DNA of 40,894 nucleotides from Pinguiococcus pyrenoidosus. Lineage: Eukaryota; Sar; Pinguiophyceae; Pinguiochrysidales; Pinguiochrysidaceae. The DNA lies in the NCBI GenBank assembly GCA_019677205.1, contig JAAMXY010000717.1, forward strand, positions 1 through 40,894, read 5' to 3'. Numbering within the stretch: position 1 is the stretch's first letter; each line of letters opens with the position of its first letter. Both the position numbers and the translations under genes were made by a program. Shown piece after piece: positions 10,601 through 21,427 of the stretch. Below the pieces are notes generated by a model. The model had not been told where the DNA came from, made no database searches, and was given only the letters and a program-made list of their open reading frames with translations.

Positions 10601-13600
10601 CGAAGGCGTGCGCTGCCCCGACAGGGCAGCGGCGGCGTCGGCGGCGGAGATGCACACCCTCCCCTCGATGCCCACGTGCTCCATGCACACGATGACGCAG
10701 CCTTTCGTGCGACCATCCAACAGCTGAAGCTGGGGTCGACGGCACTCGATGAGGAAAAGGTTCTCGAAGATCTCGTCCGCAATGCCGGAGTCGGAGTCGA
10801 AAGCGAGCGACGCTTCCAAAGCGTCCATTTCGTCGCTCTCGTTCCCGCTCCGCGGGCTGGATCGGACGAGGTCTTCGTGAACGCTTCGGAGGCAGCGCTG
10901 ATGCATCATGCGCTCCTGGGCGGTTGGTCCTCCGTCCTCTCGCTCGACAGACTCCAAGAGCAAGGATCTCAGGTCGGCGGTGGAGAGACGCCTCTCCCTT
11001 GCCGACTTGGCCGCCTCGAAGTCCGCACCTCTCCGCGGCGAAGGGGACGTCCCGCGAGTCCCCGCACCCTCCAGTTCCTTGGATGTTTGGAGTAGCTGCG
11101 AAGACGGCTTGCACAGGTCAGGAATGTACCGAAAGGCCGCCAGCGTGCTCCTTATGCCAAAGACGATCATCATGTCCCTCGACCGAGGCGTGACCAGAAT
11201 CTTCGGGTCGTGAACCACCGCATGGTGTAGATAGATCTCGCCCTGGACGCTTCCCATGCTATCAAGCGAGGTCTCTCGCTTGGGGCGAAGCTGGGGCTGG
11301 CTGGGAGGCACGTCGTCCCCGGTGGTAAAGCTCCGATTGCCAGCTTCATCGCTTGCAAGTCGCTGTGACCTTTCTGACGCAAAAAAGTGCAGCAGCGAAC
11401 GCACGCGATCTTCCGCAAGGGATTTCTTCCGGTGCGACCTTGGCGTGAGCTTCAGCTTCTGGCCAGGCAGCGGCTCCGGCGAGAAGCCCGGGCCACCAGC
11501 CGGGGCATAGCCCAGGATCATCCCAGACTGCGAGATCCTGGTGTGAAATTCCATGCACTCCAGAAGGACGACGTCTTCCCCTTTCTTGGCTGCGAACGCG
11601 GGATGGACCTCCTTCATAAGGTGATCCCCGACGCTGCCATCCGCTGCAGAATGGCTCTGGCTCTCATGCAACGGACTCTGAGTCTCCACTTCCACGGCCA
11701 GGTCAAGAGCCGCGTCCTCGGTTGCGAACATGCTTTCCTGCATTCGCATCATCTGCACCCTTGTCTCGTCGACGACGACGGAGACTCGGGAGATTGTCCA
11801 GTATCGACTGCCCGTGTCCGGAATGCGGATTCGGCCTGTGGTGAACGGATTCGGGAGACTCGACTCCTCCCGGAGGAGGAGCGAGAGGGACGCCCTCTCG
11901 ATCCGCACGAGGACGCCCACGACACAATTGTGCAGATCAAGGCAAGGCTCCGCCATTGCCGCGGGGTCCGTGTCTGCGATTCCATTCTCCAAGGATTGCG
12001 ACGAGGGCCGTGCTGTCTTCGCCTGTCCATGGATAAGCTGCCGCGAGGGCCTGGCCACCAGAAGAACCCGCAACTTGCAGAGAATAAGCCTGCTGAAATT
12101 CACCGTGTGGAGGTGCGCCTTGAGCGCGGAGAATCCGCTGAACTCGCCGGTCTTCTTCACAGGAAAGGGATACTTCGGAATCTCCTTGTAGGCGTTGGTC
12201 CATTCGAACATCCATCCCAAGTCCTTCACGTCGAGGAAGACGGTGAGCTCATCGCAGGCAGTCCCGCCCTGCCCATCTCCGTCGCCCGCAGTGCCCTTCT
12301 TCGCAATGCATTCGGGAGGCGTCCGCAAAACCTCCACGTCGAAGCCGATGTGCACGGCACTCGAACGGAATCCGAGCAACTGATCCTGATCTGCAGCTCG
12401 GAATGCTTCCTGTCGTGCTTCGATCTGCTTCCACTCCGATGCGGTGTAGCGGAGCCCGAACGCAGCCTTCTGCTTCATCCACGGAACGAAGACGCTTCCG
12501 TCACGCAGACGAAGCGGGACATCGTAGGAGGATCTGGCGGAGGAGCCAGTGCACTCCCACTCGATGCTCATGTGTATGCGAATGCCGGGAAGGATGACGA
12601 TGGGAACGTCCTTGAAGCGCTTCAGCTGCGCCTGCCTCAGGATGGTCGCGCAGGCGCCCGTGTAGTCTTGCCCGCGGTGCACGGAAAGACCGGCGGCGTT
12701 TAGGCGGACCGCAGTGCGATCGTAGCGAAGCTGCACCGTCTGGATATGCGCGATGATGCTCGGGTTCTTCTCGATGAACTGCTGGTCCCGCACAGTCTCG
12801 CCCTGCAGTCCAGAGCGCGATGAGAGGCAGACACACGCCTGGTTTGCCGTGACCGTGAGGGAACCATGCAAGAATCTGCGCAGAGCATCCCACCAAGTGA
12901 GGTCCTTGCCAGCCGTTGTTTCCGCAGCCAGCGTCTCGTCCTGGAGGGGGTCCGTGAGGCGGGGCACCGAGGTCAAGGAGGCTGGAACCATGTAGACGGT
13001 TCTCCAAGCCATCTCCTCGGCCGAGTACTCCAGCTCCGGAGAGTATGTCACGCCGACTTCGGAGGAAACCAGCACGATTTCGTAGAAGAGCTTCGGGAAG
13101 CTGTCAATGGCGCGCAAGCAAGTATCCTCACCGAAAATTGACGTCGCACACAGGTTGCACTTCTGGACGTCGCACAGGCCACACGCGAAGAGAGGATCTG
13201 CGAATTGACGCAGCGTTCCCTGGACACCCTTGACCTTCCCCGTGATTTCCGCACGTACACAGAACCGATAATCAATCTCCTCGGGGCGCAGCGTCGTCGA
13301 GTCAACGGTCTCGCGCAGCGAGGCTCCAGGTGTCCTCCCGGGGGGATTCTGGCAGATGAGGGCAGCAGACTTGGCATCCTTCGACGGCGGCAAGAAGCTG
13401 GGGAACGGACACTCCAAGTGCGCTTCGCCGACGGACAGGGAGAACAGCGATTCCCCCGGGCCAACGCGGAGATGGCTGCTGCCAGTCCGTGCGGACGCCT
13501 TGCCGCGGTGCTTCCCCAAGCTCCGCAGGGCAGCGAGAAGTCTCGAGTCCTCGTCCGCCCATGGGTGCAACAAGCTTTGCTGGTGCTCAACGCCACCATC

Positions 13601-16600
13601 GTCCACGCTATCAAGCGCCTGTTGCACCCGTCGCAGGAATGCTTCCTTTACGGCTCTACGATTCATCTCTTCTCGCCAAACGGGCGCCACCAGATGCAGG
13701 AAGGACTCGAGCGCTTCATCCCCGAGATTGAAGCTGAAATCGATGACCTTGAGCCACGCGATCGGTGCGTCGTCGGCGCTCCAATAGCTGGCAATCTGAG
13801 GGGGCAAATCTCCGTGATCTTCGCCGGAAGGCAATGCGCAGCACCAGAAATACCACGGAAAGAATTCATCGCGCGGCACCCAACTGCCTGAGAAGCTCTC
13901 CAGCGAAGCGATCAAGCTGGTCACATCGCTTTGAACCGTCTCTGCAAAGGTGGCGACATCAAACTCATGCGGGACGTAAATGTCAGCACCCCTGACGCCG
14001 ATGCCGATGCCCCTCTGCCCAAACAAACGCCGTTTGAGGCCTTCGGGGATGGTGGGCGCTTGCCTCAGCGACCCCGCGAGGTCAGATGACGGATACGACG
14101 AGTCGATCGCGTGGAGTCGATTTCGCAGATCCGCAACGTGCTTCCCCACCAGCAGGGCTGGATGGGCATCGACGCATTCGCGAATGTCAAGTCTATCGAC
14201 ATGCAGCATGCGTATCGCCTTGACGTCGCACTTGACGTTCACGAACTCGAAATGCTCCGGAATGTGCTGACTGTAGAGTTCCGTCGAGACGGAGAAGTCC
14301 GTATCGTCGCCAAAGCCCGCACCGGCCTTGATGGACGAGAAACCAATCCGGATGACCTGGTCCGACTCCGAGTTCCTGAACGTGGCGGCCGCATGCAAGC
14401 GGTCGTCCAAGCCCGGTCGACACGTCGCGGGAGGGGTCTTTCCCTTCCACACGATCCCCTGCCGATCGAGGAAGTTTTTCAGGATGGCGTACGGGACAGC
14501 CGCTTTCCTCATGGTCAGGAGCATTGTCCAGCTCCACAGCGTCACGTCCCTGGTAGTCTTGATTACCCGCAGCGCCGCCGCGGGATTCCATAGCACCTCC
14601 ACCCGATCGGAGCAGACATCTAACGTCTGGGGCTCGTCCACCACCACCAAGGTCTTCGCGCGAAGGAAAGGCGTTTCCCGATGCTCCGCTGCAATCGGGA
14701 GGTAGGCTGTCTCGAAGATCCGAAGGTCAGCGAATCTGCACCATACCCTCTTCACCGGCCGCTGCCGGATTGTGGACCGCCTCTGCAGGGATGCATCTCT
14801 CTTGTCCAGCGGCAGGACGAAGATCTCCATCACCTTCGCTTTGATGTTGTCAACGCGGTCGTCCGAGTCGCCAGCGTGCGAGGCGTCGAGACACGACTGC
14901 AGCTCCGTCTTTGCGGCCCACGCATCCAGCCACGCTTGAAGCTGGCGCACATCGGAGAAGTCCGCTATCGCCCCGTCGAGCGGACAAGGGAAACGGGCGT
15001 GCACCTTCTCGACGATCAAATGGAGGGAGACAGTCGCCCCTCCGGAGTAGGTGCTTCGTCGGGCTATGCCAGTCCGGAGCCGCCGAGCAAGCCACGAAAT
15101 CCTGCCGTTCAGGACTTCATCGATCCGCTCACGGCTCATCTCCCGTGGCTCGGGGAAAGCCGTCCGCAGTATCGACACATCAGCACACTCCGGCCGGATC
15201 AAGCTTTGTATCCAATGGATGGAAGAAGCTACGAAGTCCTCCTCCGACGCCCACGGATCATCATCCCCGTCATCAGCGGTTCCCAGCAAGCAGAAGTACA
15301 TGCACGATTGCTCCACCACATTGGCTGCACAGTGCACTCCAAGAGCAAAGGCAGCAGGGCACCACAAGGCCTCCACCTGATCCACTTTGATGACTACGTC
15401 GTAAGGCACGCTGGGAGCCGCAAAGGGCGACGAAGACGCCATGCTATCCAGCGAGCCCTTCCTTGGCGTGGCCTCGTCGACAGATTCCCTTCTCATCTGC
15501 CCTCTCACAGACACGCATGCGTGGCGAAGAGAAAGAATGCGAGCCGTCTTCCATGCGGCCGCCTGGGCTGTTGCCCAGTGGACATCCCCGACAATGGAGT
15601 CCAGCTTGACATCGAGATCATCGTTCAGGTCCGAAGCACTGTCAAACTGGCGTTTCAGGCTCATGTTGTCGCACTTGATGCTCAAGTTGGATTCTGCGCT
15701 GACCGCGAGCGTGCTGGAAAACACCGGGCCGGTCTCCACGGGTGCCCAAAAGTGGACAGCCACGTTGCTGACTTCCATCGAGAACGACGTCAGCCGCTCT
15801 TCATCGCGGGTCAGATCGACCAGATCACGCTGCAACGCCGAGCAGGTGTCTGCAACTCTCCTCAAGGCGATGCAGCTGCCTTTCAGACTGCAAGGCTCGA
15901 TATTGACTTCGGGCGACTCAATTCGGAGCTTCACGGTCGCGTCCGAGGCAGGCGAGCCGCCTTTCTCTACGAATGTGGACATGAAGTACCTGCTCGACTC
16001 CTTCGCCTGGAGACTGGCCGTTGATCCTGGTAGGGCGCCTATCGCGAGGGAAAGACTGCACTCGACGGAAGGCACCACGAGGAGGGGCTTGGCGGAGGCT
16101 GCCATCCATTCGAGAAGGCCTTCTGCTGTGTGGCACCTTCGCGGCAAGCAGGACGCGAGCGACTGCGAAGCACTTCCATCCTCCACGCAGGCCTGACTCG
16201 GGAGCTCCGCCTTGCTTCCAACCGGCTTCGACCAGCACTCGATGGCGTCCGCCTTTCCGTCCATTCGGAGATGAAACGCTTGCGCCACAGATCTTGTGAT
16301 GCGCGACTGATTTGTAAAGCGAAACATCGCTCCCGCGTCCTTCACCTTCAGACCTAGGGAGAAAAAGTCCAAGGCTGGGAGCTCGATCTCATCGTCGTCA
16401 CACCCGCAATGCTTTCCACGAAGTGGTACGGTTGCAAGGATACTGAAGTCTCTGACGCTTGCCTTCACCCTAACCCAGGTCAACAACTGCAGAACACGAC
16501 CGAGGCGCTTCTTCCCAAGCTCTGTTCGTTGTCTCGCTGATTGGACGTTTCCATGTTGTAGCAGTCGGCTCTGGTCTGCCGAGGCCTGGACCAATGAGTC

Positions 16601-17896
16601 CGTCGCACGCCACGGCGGGGTACTTTCGGGCACAGGGCCTGACGTGTCTGTCCCAGGACTGGAGAACGACGGAACGCTGGCGTCTTCAGCGTCCCTCAGA
16701 CCGAAGGAACTCCCGAGGGACAGATCCACGGCGCCCAGTTCTCCAAAGGAGCGGCTTTGGTCATCATTCAGGTGCTCCGCGATGTTTTTCAGCATTGGAA
16801 GCAGCCCGGGAAGGACATGCAGCTCCACTCCGCCAACGCTGAAAGAGATGCAATCCGGCAGGAGCACCGGTCTCGCGGTATCACCCGATCTTCTTCGCTG
16901 TTGCGGGTGTTGCGGCTGCGGATGTTGCTGTTGCTGTTGCGGCTGCGGCTGCGGCTGCGGCTGCGGCTGCTTCTGCTGTCGTTGCTGTTGCTGTGCTGCA
17001 TCCGCAGTGCCTTGGCTTCCTTCTGATGCTTTTTGTCTCACGGACGAAGTGCGAGTGGGCCACGGGAACGACGCGTTGAGCTCGATGCCCGATCCTCGAC
17101 TCACGACGAGCGCCGCGGCGTTTCCCACGATCAAGTGGGTGCTTCCCCTTGCCGCTTCCTTAGCGCTGCGAAACTCCGCCCTCGGGTGTGGAGTCACGCT
17201 CTGAGCCAAAGTTGGCCACTCCACCGCTTTCTTGGAAGCCACGTGCAATGTGACGTTGACCCGGTCACGATCTGCTTGGAATCGGATTCGCAGCGCAGAT
17301 ACGCACAGGCGAACCGTTTCTCCGCCAAGGGGACCTCCCGGCGCTACCTCAAGCACAACATCATCAACCGCCACGCCAAACTGGGACACAATGCCTCCGA
17401 TGACGCGATGCAACAGCACGATCCACGGTATGCTTCTCGATACGAGCGGCACTCCTCCGTCCGCGGAGGACTCCAGCACGCGGAGGATATCAGCAGCTGG
17501 TAGAGGCGGCGCGTTTGCCACGCCAGGATTTATGGGAGTCGAAGGCTCCCAGTCCAACGCCACTCTCAGCGTGAGGCCCCTCAGTATCAGCGTGACCGGC
17601 GCTTCGCGGAAAAGAGACAGCACGAAGCTCCATAGCAGGGAGACGCTGATGCTTTGCAGCTTGAGCTCCTCGACGGTCGCTTGGACACCACTTTGCATGG
17701 GGAAAGCGTCCAAGCTCAATAAGGCACAGGCAGGGAATAGCTCAGGCGCACTCGACGGGGCTCACCTGACATTCAGCTTTCCGCCGGTGCGGCGGAGGAG
17801 TTCTTTGCGCACTGTTTTGGCCACCGCGCGGCCGATGAGGTAGCCAGCGGCATAAAGCAGCGCCAGAAGCGTCAAGAGCCCTCTCAGCTCGTGCAT
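7625..17896 (-). CDS. giant bridge-like lipid transfer protein, SABRE/FMP27/BLTP2 type
   Basis: Exon 1 is 17766-17896 and exon 2 is 7625-17690 (3398 aa); the 75-bp intron has donor GTGAGC and acceptor GCAAAG. Exon 1 encodes MHELRGLLTLLALLYAAGYL and a basic flank, one N-terminal membrane helix as in bridge-like lipid-transfer proteins, which span ER-plasma-membrane contacts as a hydrophobic groove. The rest is mostly beta-rich, with conserved stretches around WNPAAALRVIKTT and LTPTLLSLIPPANITGRVNP. Near the C-terminus, FGELNLFLSYKGETKGN and VYSKRTCTLERLL resemble the end of the SABRE/Apt1/Hobbit family. A Gln/Pro run lies at 16905-16995 (about residues 277-310), and loops are Ser/Arg-rich. The final residues are basic (KKRFWKRK). 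Size, anchor and C-terminal region support the family; VPS13-like or BLTP1 identity is less likely because they lack this C-terminus. About 10 kb without an intron is unusual here. Confidence 0.65.
16905..16995 (-). repeat. Gln/Pro-coding triplet and hexamer repeat
   Basis: On the minus strand CAG, CAA and CCG codons alternate and encode a Gln-Pro-rich loop inside the lipid-transfer protein. The mix of codons suggests an old coding repeat, not a recent pure expansion. Confidence 0.8.
17691..17765 (-). other. intron joining the membrane-anchor exon to the giant exon
   Basis: 75 bp, donor GTGAGC, acceptor GCAAAG. The exon 1 remainder AG plus T makes a Ser codon and continues into GVQATVEELKLQSISV. 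Without this intron the protein has no membrane helix. Confidence 0.7.
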
Positions 17897-18516
17897 GCTG
17901 GATGCTACCACCAGGTCGCCAACTCAGCTATCTCGAAGCTCCATAACGTCCTGCGCGCTTGGTCGCTTTGACGATCATTCTGGAGGGATCCGGTGATCTC
18001 GCGGGAAAACACCTCTCCCCTCGGATGCTCTCTTCAGAGGGATCGCCACTCTCGCGGAAGACCTGTAGGAAGGGTCCACGCGCTAGAAGAAGGGCAGATG
18101 GCAGCCACAGACGCCCGATCGGCGCAATGGTCCTAGGGCTCGCACGCAGCTCGAATCTGTCCGGCTGTCACACCGACGAGGGTTTTGAGCTGCCTTTTCG
18201 TGTGCCATATCGATCGTGATCGTGAAACAGTTTCGATCAGCTGATCGGGCAGGATGAACGAACTTCGGAACTGCGGCGCCGGCGCGGCTCAGCTGTTGGG
18301 CCTCTTCCGTCGCCACCTCCCAGGCCGGTCTCCATGCTTTCGGTGGAATGCCAGCCTCTCTCCCGCACGAGGTTCTCCAAGGGTGTGGCCGAAAGGCAAG
18401 AACTTCAGAGGCTCCGTTTCGGAGCTCCCGGACACGGCCTTGACTTCTGGAGGCTCGTGGCGAGCGACAGGTTGTGGTCTCTGTTGGGACTTCTGAGATC
18501 AATGCTTCTTGTTCTG
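17897..18516. promoter_or_regulatory. 5' flank of the giant lipid-transfer gene, 3' flank of YbeY
   Basis: It lies between two minus-strand genes. GCGGGAAA at 18001-18008 (TTTCCCGC on the gene's strand) matches the E2F consensus TTTSSCGC and sits about 105 bp upstream of the ATG. An 80-codon plus-strand frame starts at the ATG at 18254 with an Arg-rich, mitochondrial-presequence-like start (LFRRHLPGR), but it matches no family I know and is not called as a gene. Confidence 0.4.
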
Positions 18517-19629
18517 CTACTGCTGCAGATACTGGCCATACACTTCTTCTTCACGCTGCACCATCAGCTCATACTCATCGTCTTCTTCGTGGTCATGCCC
18601 GAGGAGGTGCAGCATGCCGTGGATGGCCAGCAAGGGAAACCGCTCTCGCAGGGTGAACTTGGTCGCCATTTCTCTGCTGACGCCTCGGTCTTCGTCCACG
18701 CACAGTTCGCCTTTCTCAAAGTCCTCTCTATCTCGCTCGATCGCTCTCCTCACGTAGGGCACTGAGATGACGATGTCTCCTAGGTCTTTGGGGTTGTCTG
18801 GCACCTCCGGCTCGCAGAGCTGCTCGGGCGCCTTGAACTCGACGAAGGGCGACGGGAAGGACAGGATATCGGTTGGGGCGTCCACGCCGCGGATGTTGGC
18901 ATTCAGTTCCTGGACCTCTTCGTCCGTCGCGAAGTGCAGGCTCATGTCATAGTCATGGTATCCCAGGAGATCCTTCAGTCGTCGTATGTCCTCCACCACC
19001 GGCTCCAACTCCGCCGGCCTGCACTCGATGCCCTTGCTAAACTTGCACAGCAGCAGGCCTTCCTCGCCATCCCCCCCCTCGGGGCCCCCGATCTCCATGA
19101 TCTCCCCTTCGAAGTCGTCGCCAAGAGCGTCCTCCATCTCCGCCGCGAACCTCTCCAGGTCCGCCTCGTCAATCTCCATGTACGCCTCCTCCAAGTCGCC
19201 GTCCTCCATGTCCCAAACGCCCAGCTCCTCCTCTATCTGCATATGCCGGTCCAGCTCCTGGTCTTCCTCGCTGAGTAGCGCACTCTTCCGCCGCATCTCT
19301 ACGCCCTCCGGACTCAGCTCGTCTCCCAGGTGTCCCACCGAACTGTCCGTCTCCAGCTGTCGCTCCGCATCGGCCGAGTTGAGCTGGTCGTCCCAGGCGT
19401 CTCTGCCCAGTTCTGCAGAGCTTTCCAGTGCCTTTGCCCCTCGGATGTCCACGTCCGGCCCTCCGTCGGCTTCACCTTCCCCAATTCTGCACAAGTGTCT
19501 GAGAGAGCCCGCCCAGCCAGCGTGTCGAAGGGCGCCGCGGCGGCCCAAGCGCAAACCCAGTCGCCCGCCCCGGGCACAAAGGAGCAGCAACATCGCCAGC
19601 CCCAAAACGCGTGTCCCGAGTGGATTCAT
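18517..19629 (-). CDS. ybeY: YbeY/UPF0054 endoribonuclease, probably plastid
   Basis: Single exon, 370 aa from the Met at 19629; the frame runs 31 codons further to another Met. YbeY is a zinc-dependent single-strand RNase that acts in rRNA maturation and ribosome quality control in bacteria and plastids. The C-terminal 170 or so residues hold the family pattern: DMSLHFATDEEVQELN, then APTDILSFPSPF, LGDIVISVPYVRRAI, and the three-His zinc motif HGMLHLLGHDH near the end. The chosen start gives MNPLGTRVLGLAMLLLLCAR, a signal-peptide-like helix, followed by an Arg-rich segment. This is the two-part pre-sequence expected for import into a secondary plastid. About 120 acidic, probably disordered residues separate it from the enzyme domain, making the protein more than twice bacterial length (about 155 aa). 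A product of the upstream Met would lose the N-terminal signal. Family confidence is high; location is inferred. Confidence 0.85.
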   Translation of the reverse strand: MNPLGTRVLGLAMLLLLCARGGRLGLRLGRRGALRHAGWAGSLRHLCRIGEGEADGGPDVDIRGAKALESSAELGRDAWDDQLNSADAERQLETDSSVGHLGDELSPEGVEMRRKSALLSEEDQELDRHMQIEEELGVWDMEDGDLEEAYMEIDEADLERFAAEMEDALGDDFEGEIMEIGGPEGGDGEEGLLLCKFSKGIECRPAELEPVVEDIRRLKDLLGYHDYDMSLHFATDEEVQELNANIRGVDAPTDILSFPSPFVEFKAPEQLCEPEVPDNPKDLGDIVISVPYVRRAIERDREDFEKGELCVDEDRGVSREMATKFTLRERFPLLAIHGMLHLLGHDHEEDDEYELMVQREEEVYGQYLQQ

Positions 19630-20120
19630 GCGCGGTCTGGAGAGGTCGCCGCCCTCCGCCGCCTCCTGCACAGCTGCGGTGCCGCCATCGAGAGACTGCG
19701 GGCGTCTGCGTCTTGTTTTCATCCTCTCTTGCCTCTTTGCATCGCTCTCCGACGGGACAGACGGACGTGCCGCTATTTATTTTGACGCTGTGTGCTGCTG
19801 CTGCGTTGCGGGTGATGCCTAAATAAGGGGCTTCCTGTGGCTTCACTTTTAGTGTGTCGTGGTTTTTTGGATAGGTGGCAGTAGCAAGGAAAGCCTGGTG
19901 CGTCGGGAGCTTTCGCTTTTCTTTGGGGGGGGGGGAGAGCGTATCAGCGATGCAAACGGCTCCCGCGCGATGGAGCGTTCAAACGATTTCCTCGCCTACG
20001 CTGGGAAGATGAAACCCTCGATGCGTAACGCAAAATGCAAACGAAGATGTATGGAGGTGGAATGGAGAGCATGAGCTTGACTGGCAAAGGAAAGGCGAGG
20101 CAAGCAGACCAAGTGGAACA
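19630..20120. promoter_or_regulatory. YbeY 5' flank and TraB-gene 3' flank
   Basis: AT-rich TATA-like words on the minus strand (reverse of CTATTTATTTT near 19772-19782, and TTATTTAGG near 19815-19824) could serve YbeY. A run of about ten G lies at 19926-19935. No gene is seen. Confidence 0.4.
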
Positions 20121-21258
20121 TCATGATTCCGACTCGTTCCACAACTTCTCGATGCCCGGCAAATGGCCGAGGCCAACGACGGCAACCGCCGTGGTGCATG
20201 CGGGAAGCTTTCGCAGGTTCTCGAACATGTGGCGATCCCTGCCATGCACGATGATGTCCGAGAGCTTCGGGAAGACGTCGTCCACCACGCCAACCATCCC
20301 TTGCACATTGTCTCGATCGAGCATATCGGGGGGCGCTTGTCCCAAAGATCGAAAGAAGCTCCTTCCGCCGTCTTTCGCAAGCTTGGACATCGCCTTGGCG
20401 CCTGCAGTCATGATGTCCTGCATTTCAACTGCAGGCAGAGCAACGATAAGCCACCCAGACGCAGTCCTTCAGTCAGATGCATGCCAGAAAAGATACACAC
20501 AAAAGCAAAAGCAAAAGCAAAAGCAAAAGCAAAAGCAAAAGCAAAGGCAAAGGCTAAAACAGCAACGCACTGTTTCGGAGGTCCGTCAAGATGTCTTCCT
20601 GCCGTCTGTCAAAGGGAATGAGCTCTGCGCCCAGGCCCTCGGCCTCTTCGATCGCCGCCACGAATTCCATGCCCATCCGAGGGTTCAAGCCGTAGGCGCC
20701 CAGGAATTCGTCCCTCCATGTATCATACTTTGATTCCTGCTGCGTCTTTCATCAGTGGATCAGAGTCTCATTCACACACGCACAAAAAAAACAAAAACCC
20801 TCAGATGGAAAAAAGAAAGACGGCCCTTACCGATCTCTTCTGCTGCTCCTGCGGCACCACCGAGCGAAAGAGCTCGCCGAAGCTGTCAAAGGCGTCCTGC
20901 AGCTGGTGCAGAGGGCCCTGCGAGCCGCTGCTGGACATGTTCTCCCTCTGCCGCAGCTTCTCCAGGCGGCCTTCGCAGAGCTCGACCAGCACCAGCTGGG
21001 GCTTCACGACCCGCACCACGTCGCGCACTTGCTGCGCACTTCGCTTGCTCAGATGATGCGTCCCCACCACGTACTAAACAGCACACGTCAGCAGAACATG
21101 CGCCGAATCGCGCCCCCACAGCGCTGCCTCACCACCTCGACGCCGCTGCGCCGCGACCGGAGGTACGTGGTGTTCCGCGGGTCGAAGCTCAGGACCGAGC
21201 TGTAGGCCCGAGAGACCACCGGGGCCCGTCGGAGCCCGAGTCTCACGCACCTCTGCAT
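20121..21258 (-). CDS. TraB-domain protein (TRABD-like)
   Basis: Four exons, 21133-21258, 20831-21073, 20571-20736 and 20121-20428, encode 280 aa; introns are 59, 94 and 142 bp. TraB proteins belong to the TraB/Tiki/EreA/ChaN clan; eukaryotic members are organellar-membrane or cytosolic and poorly characterised. Family signatures lie in order across exons: VVGTHHLSKRS opens exon 2 (the GTxH motif), then LVLVELCEGR with its conserved Glu. Exon 3 has the AYGLNPRMGMEF block, and exon 4 ends with ERD/HMFENL-like wording (DRHMFENLRKL) and VAVVGLGHLPGIEKLW. All key His/Glu residues of the family are present. The Arg-rich N-terminus (MQRCVRLGLRRAPVVSRAYS) resembles a mitochondrial presequence. Intron 3 contains a (GCTTTT)n array. 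The exon 3 donor GTGCGT is the weakest junction but gives the correct frame. The gene diverges from the ChaN-like gene with 169 bp between the ATGs. Confidence 0.8.
20502..20556. repeat. (GCAAAA)n hexamer array inside TraB intron 3
   Basis: About nine GCAAAA/GCAAAG units. On the gene's strand they read TTTTGC, a pyrimidine-rich tract between donor and acceptor. A matching array is in an intron of the pectin-acetylesterase-family gene (39119-39177). Confidence 0.9.
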
Positions 21259-21427
21259 CGTTCCGCCGCCGAATTCAGCGGAGAAGCGCTGCGGATCTCG
21301 CGGCGGGCGTGACAGACTGCCAGAATCAGGCGTCGGCGAAAACCTCAACAACGCCTTCCGCGGGGCCTCTGGAGGGGCTGTCGTACAGGTGTGGAGCGCA
21401 CGCTGGTGCCTCCGCGTGTGGCGAGAG
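21259..21427. promoter_or_regulatory. 169-bp divergent promoter shared by TraB and ChaN-like genes
   Basis: The two start codons point away from each other and no other gene fits between. No TATA box is clear. The short distance suggests co-regulation. Confidence 0.45.
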
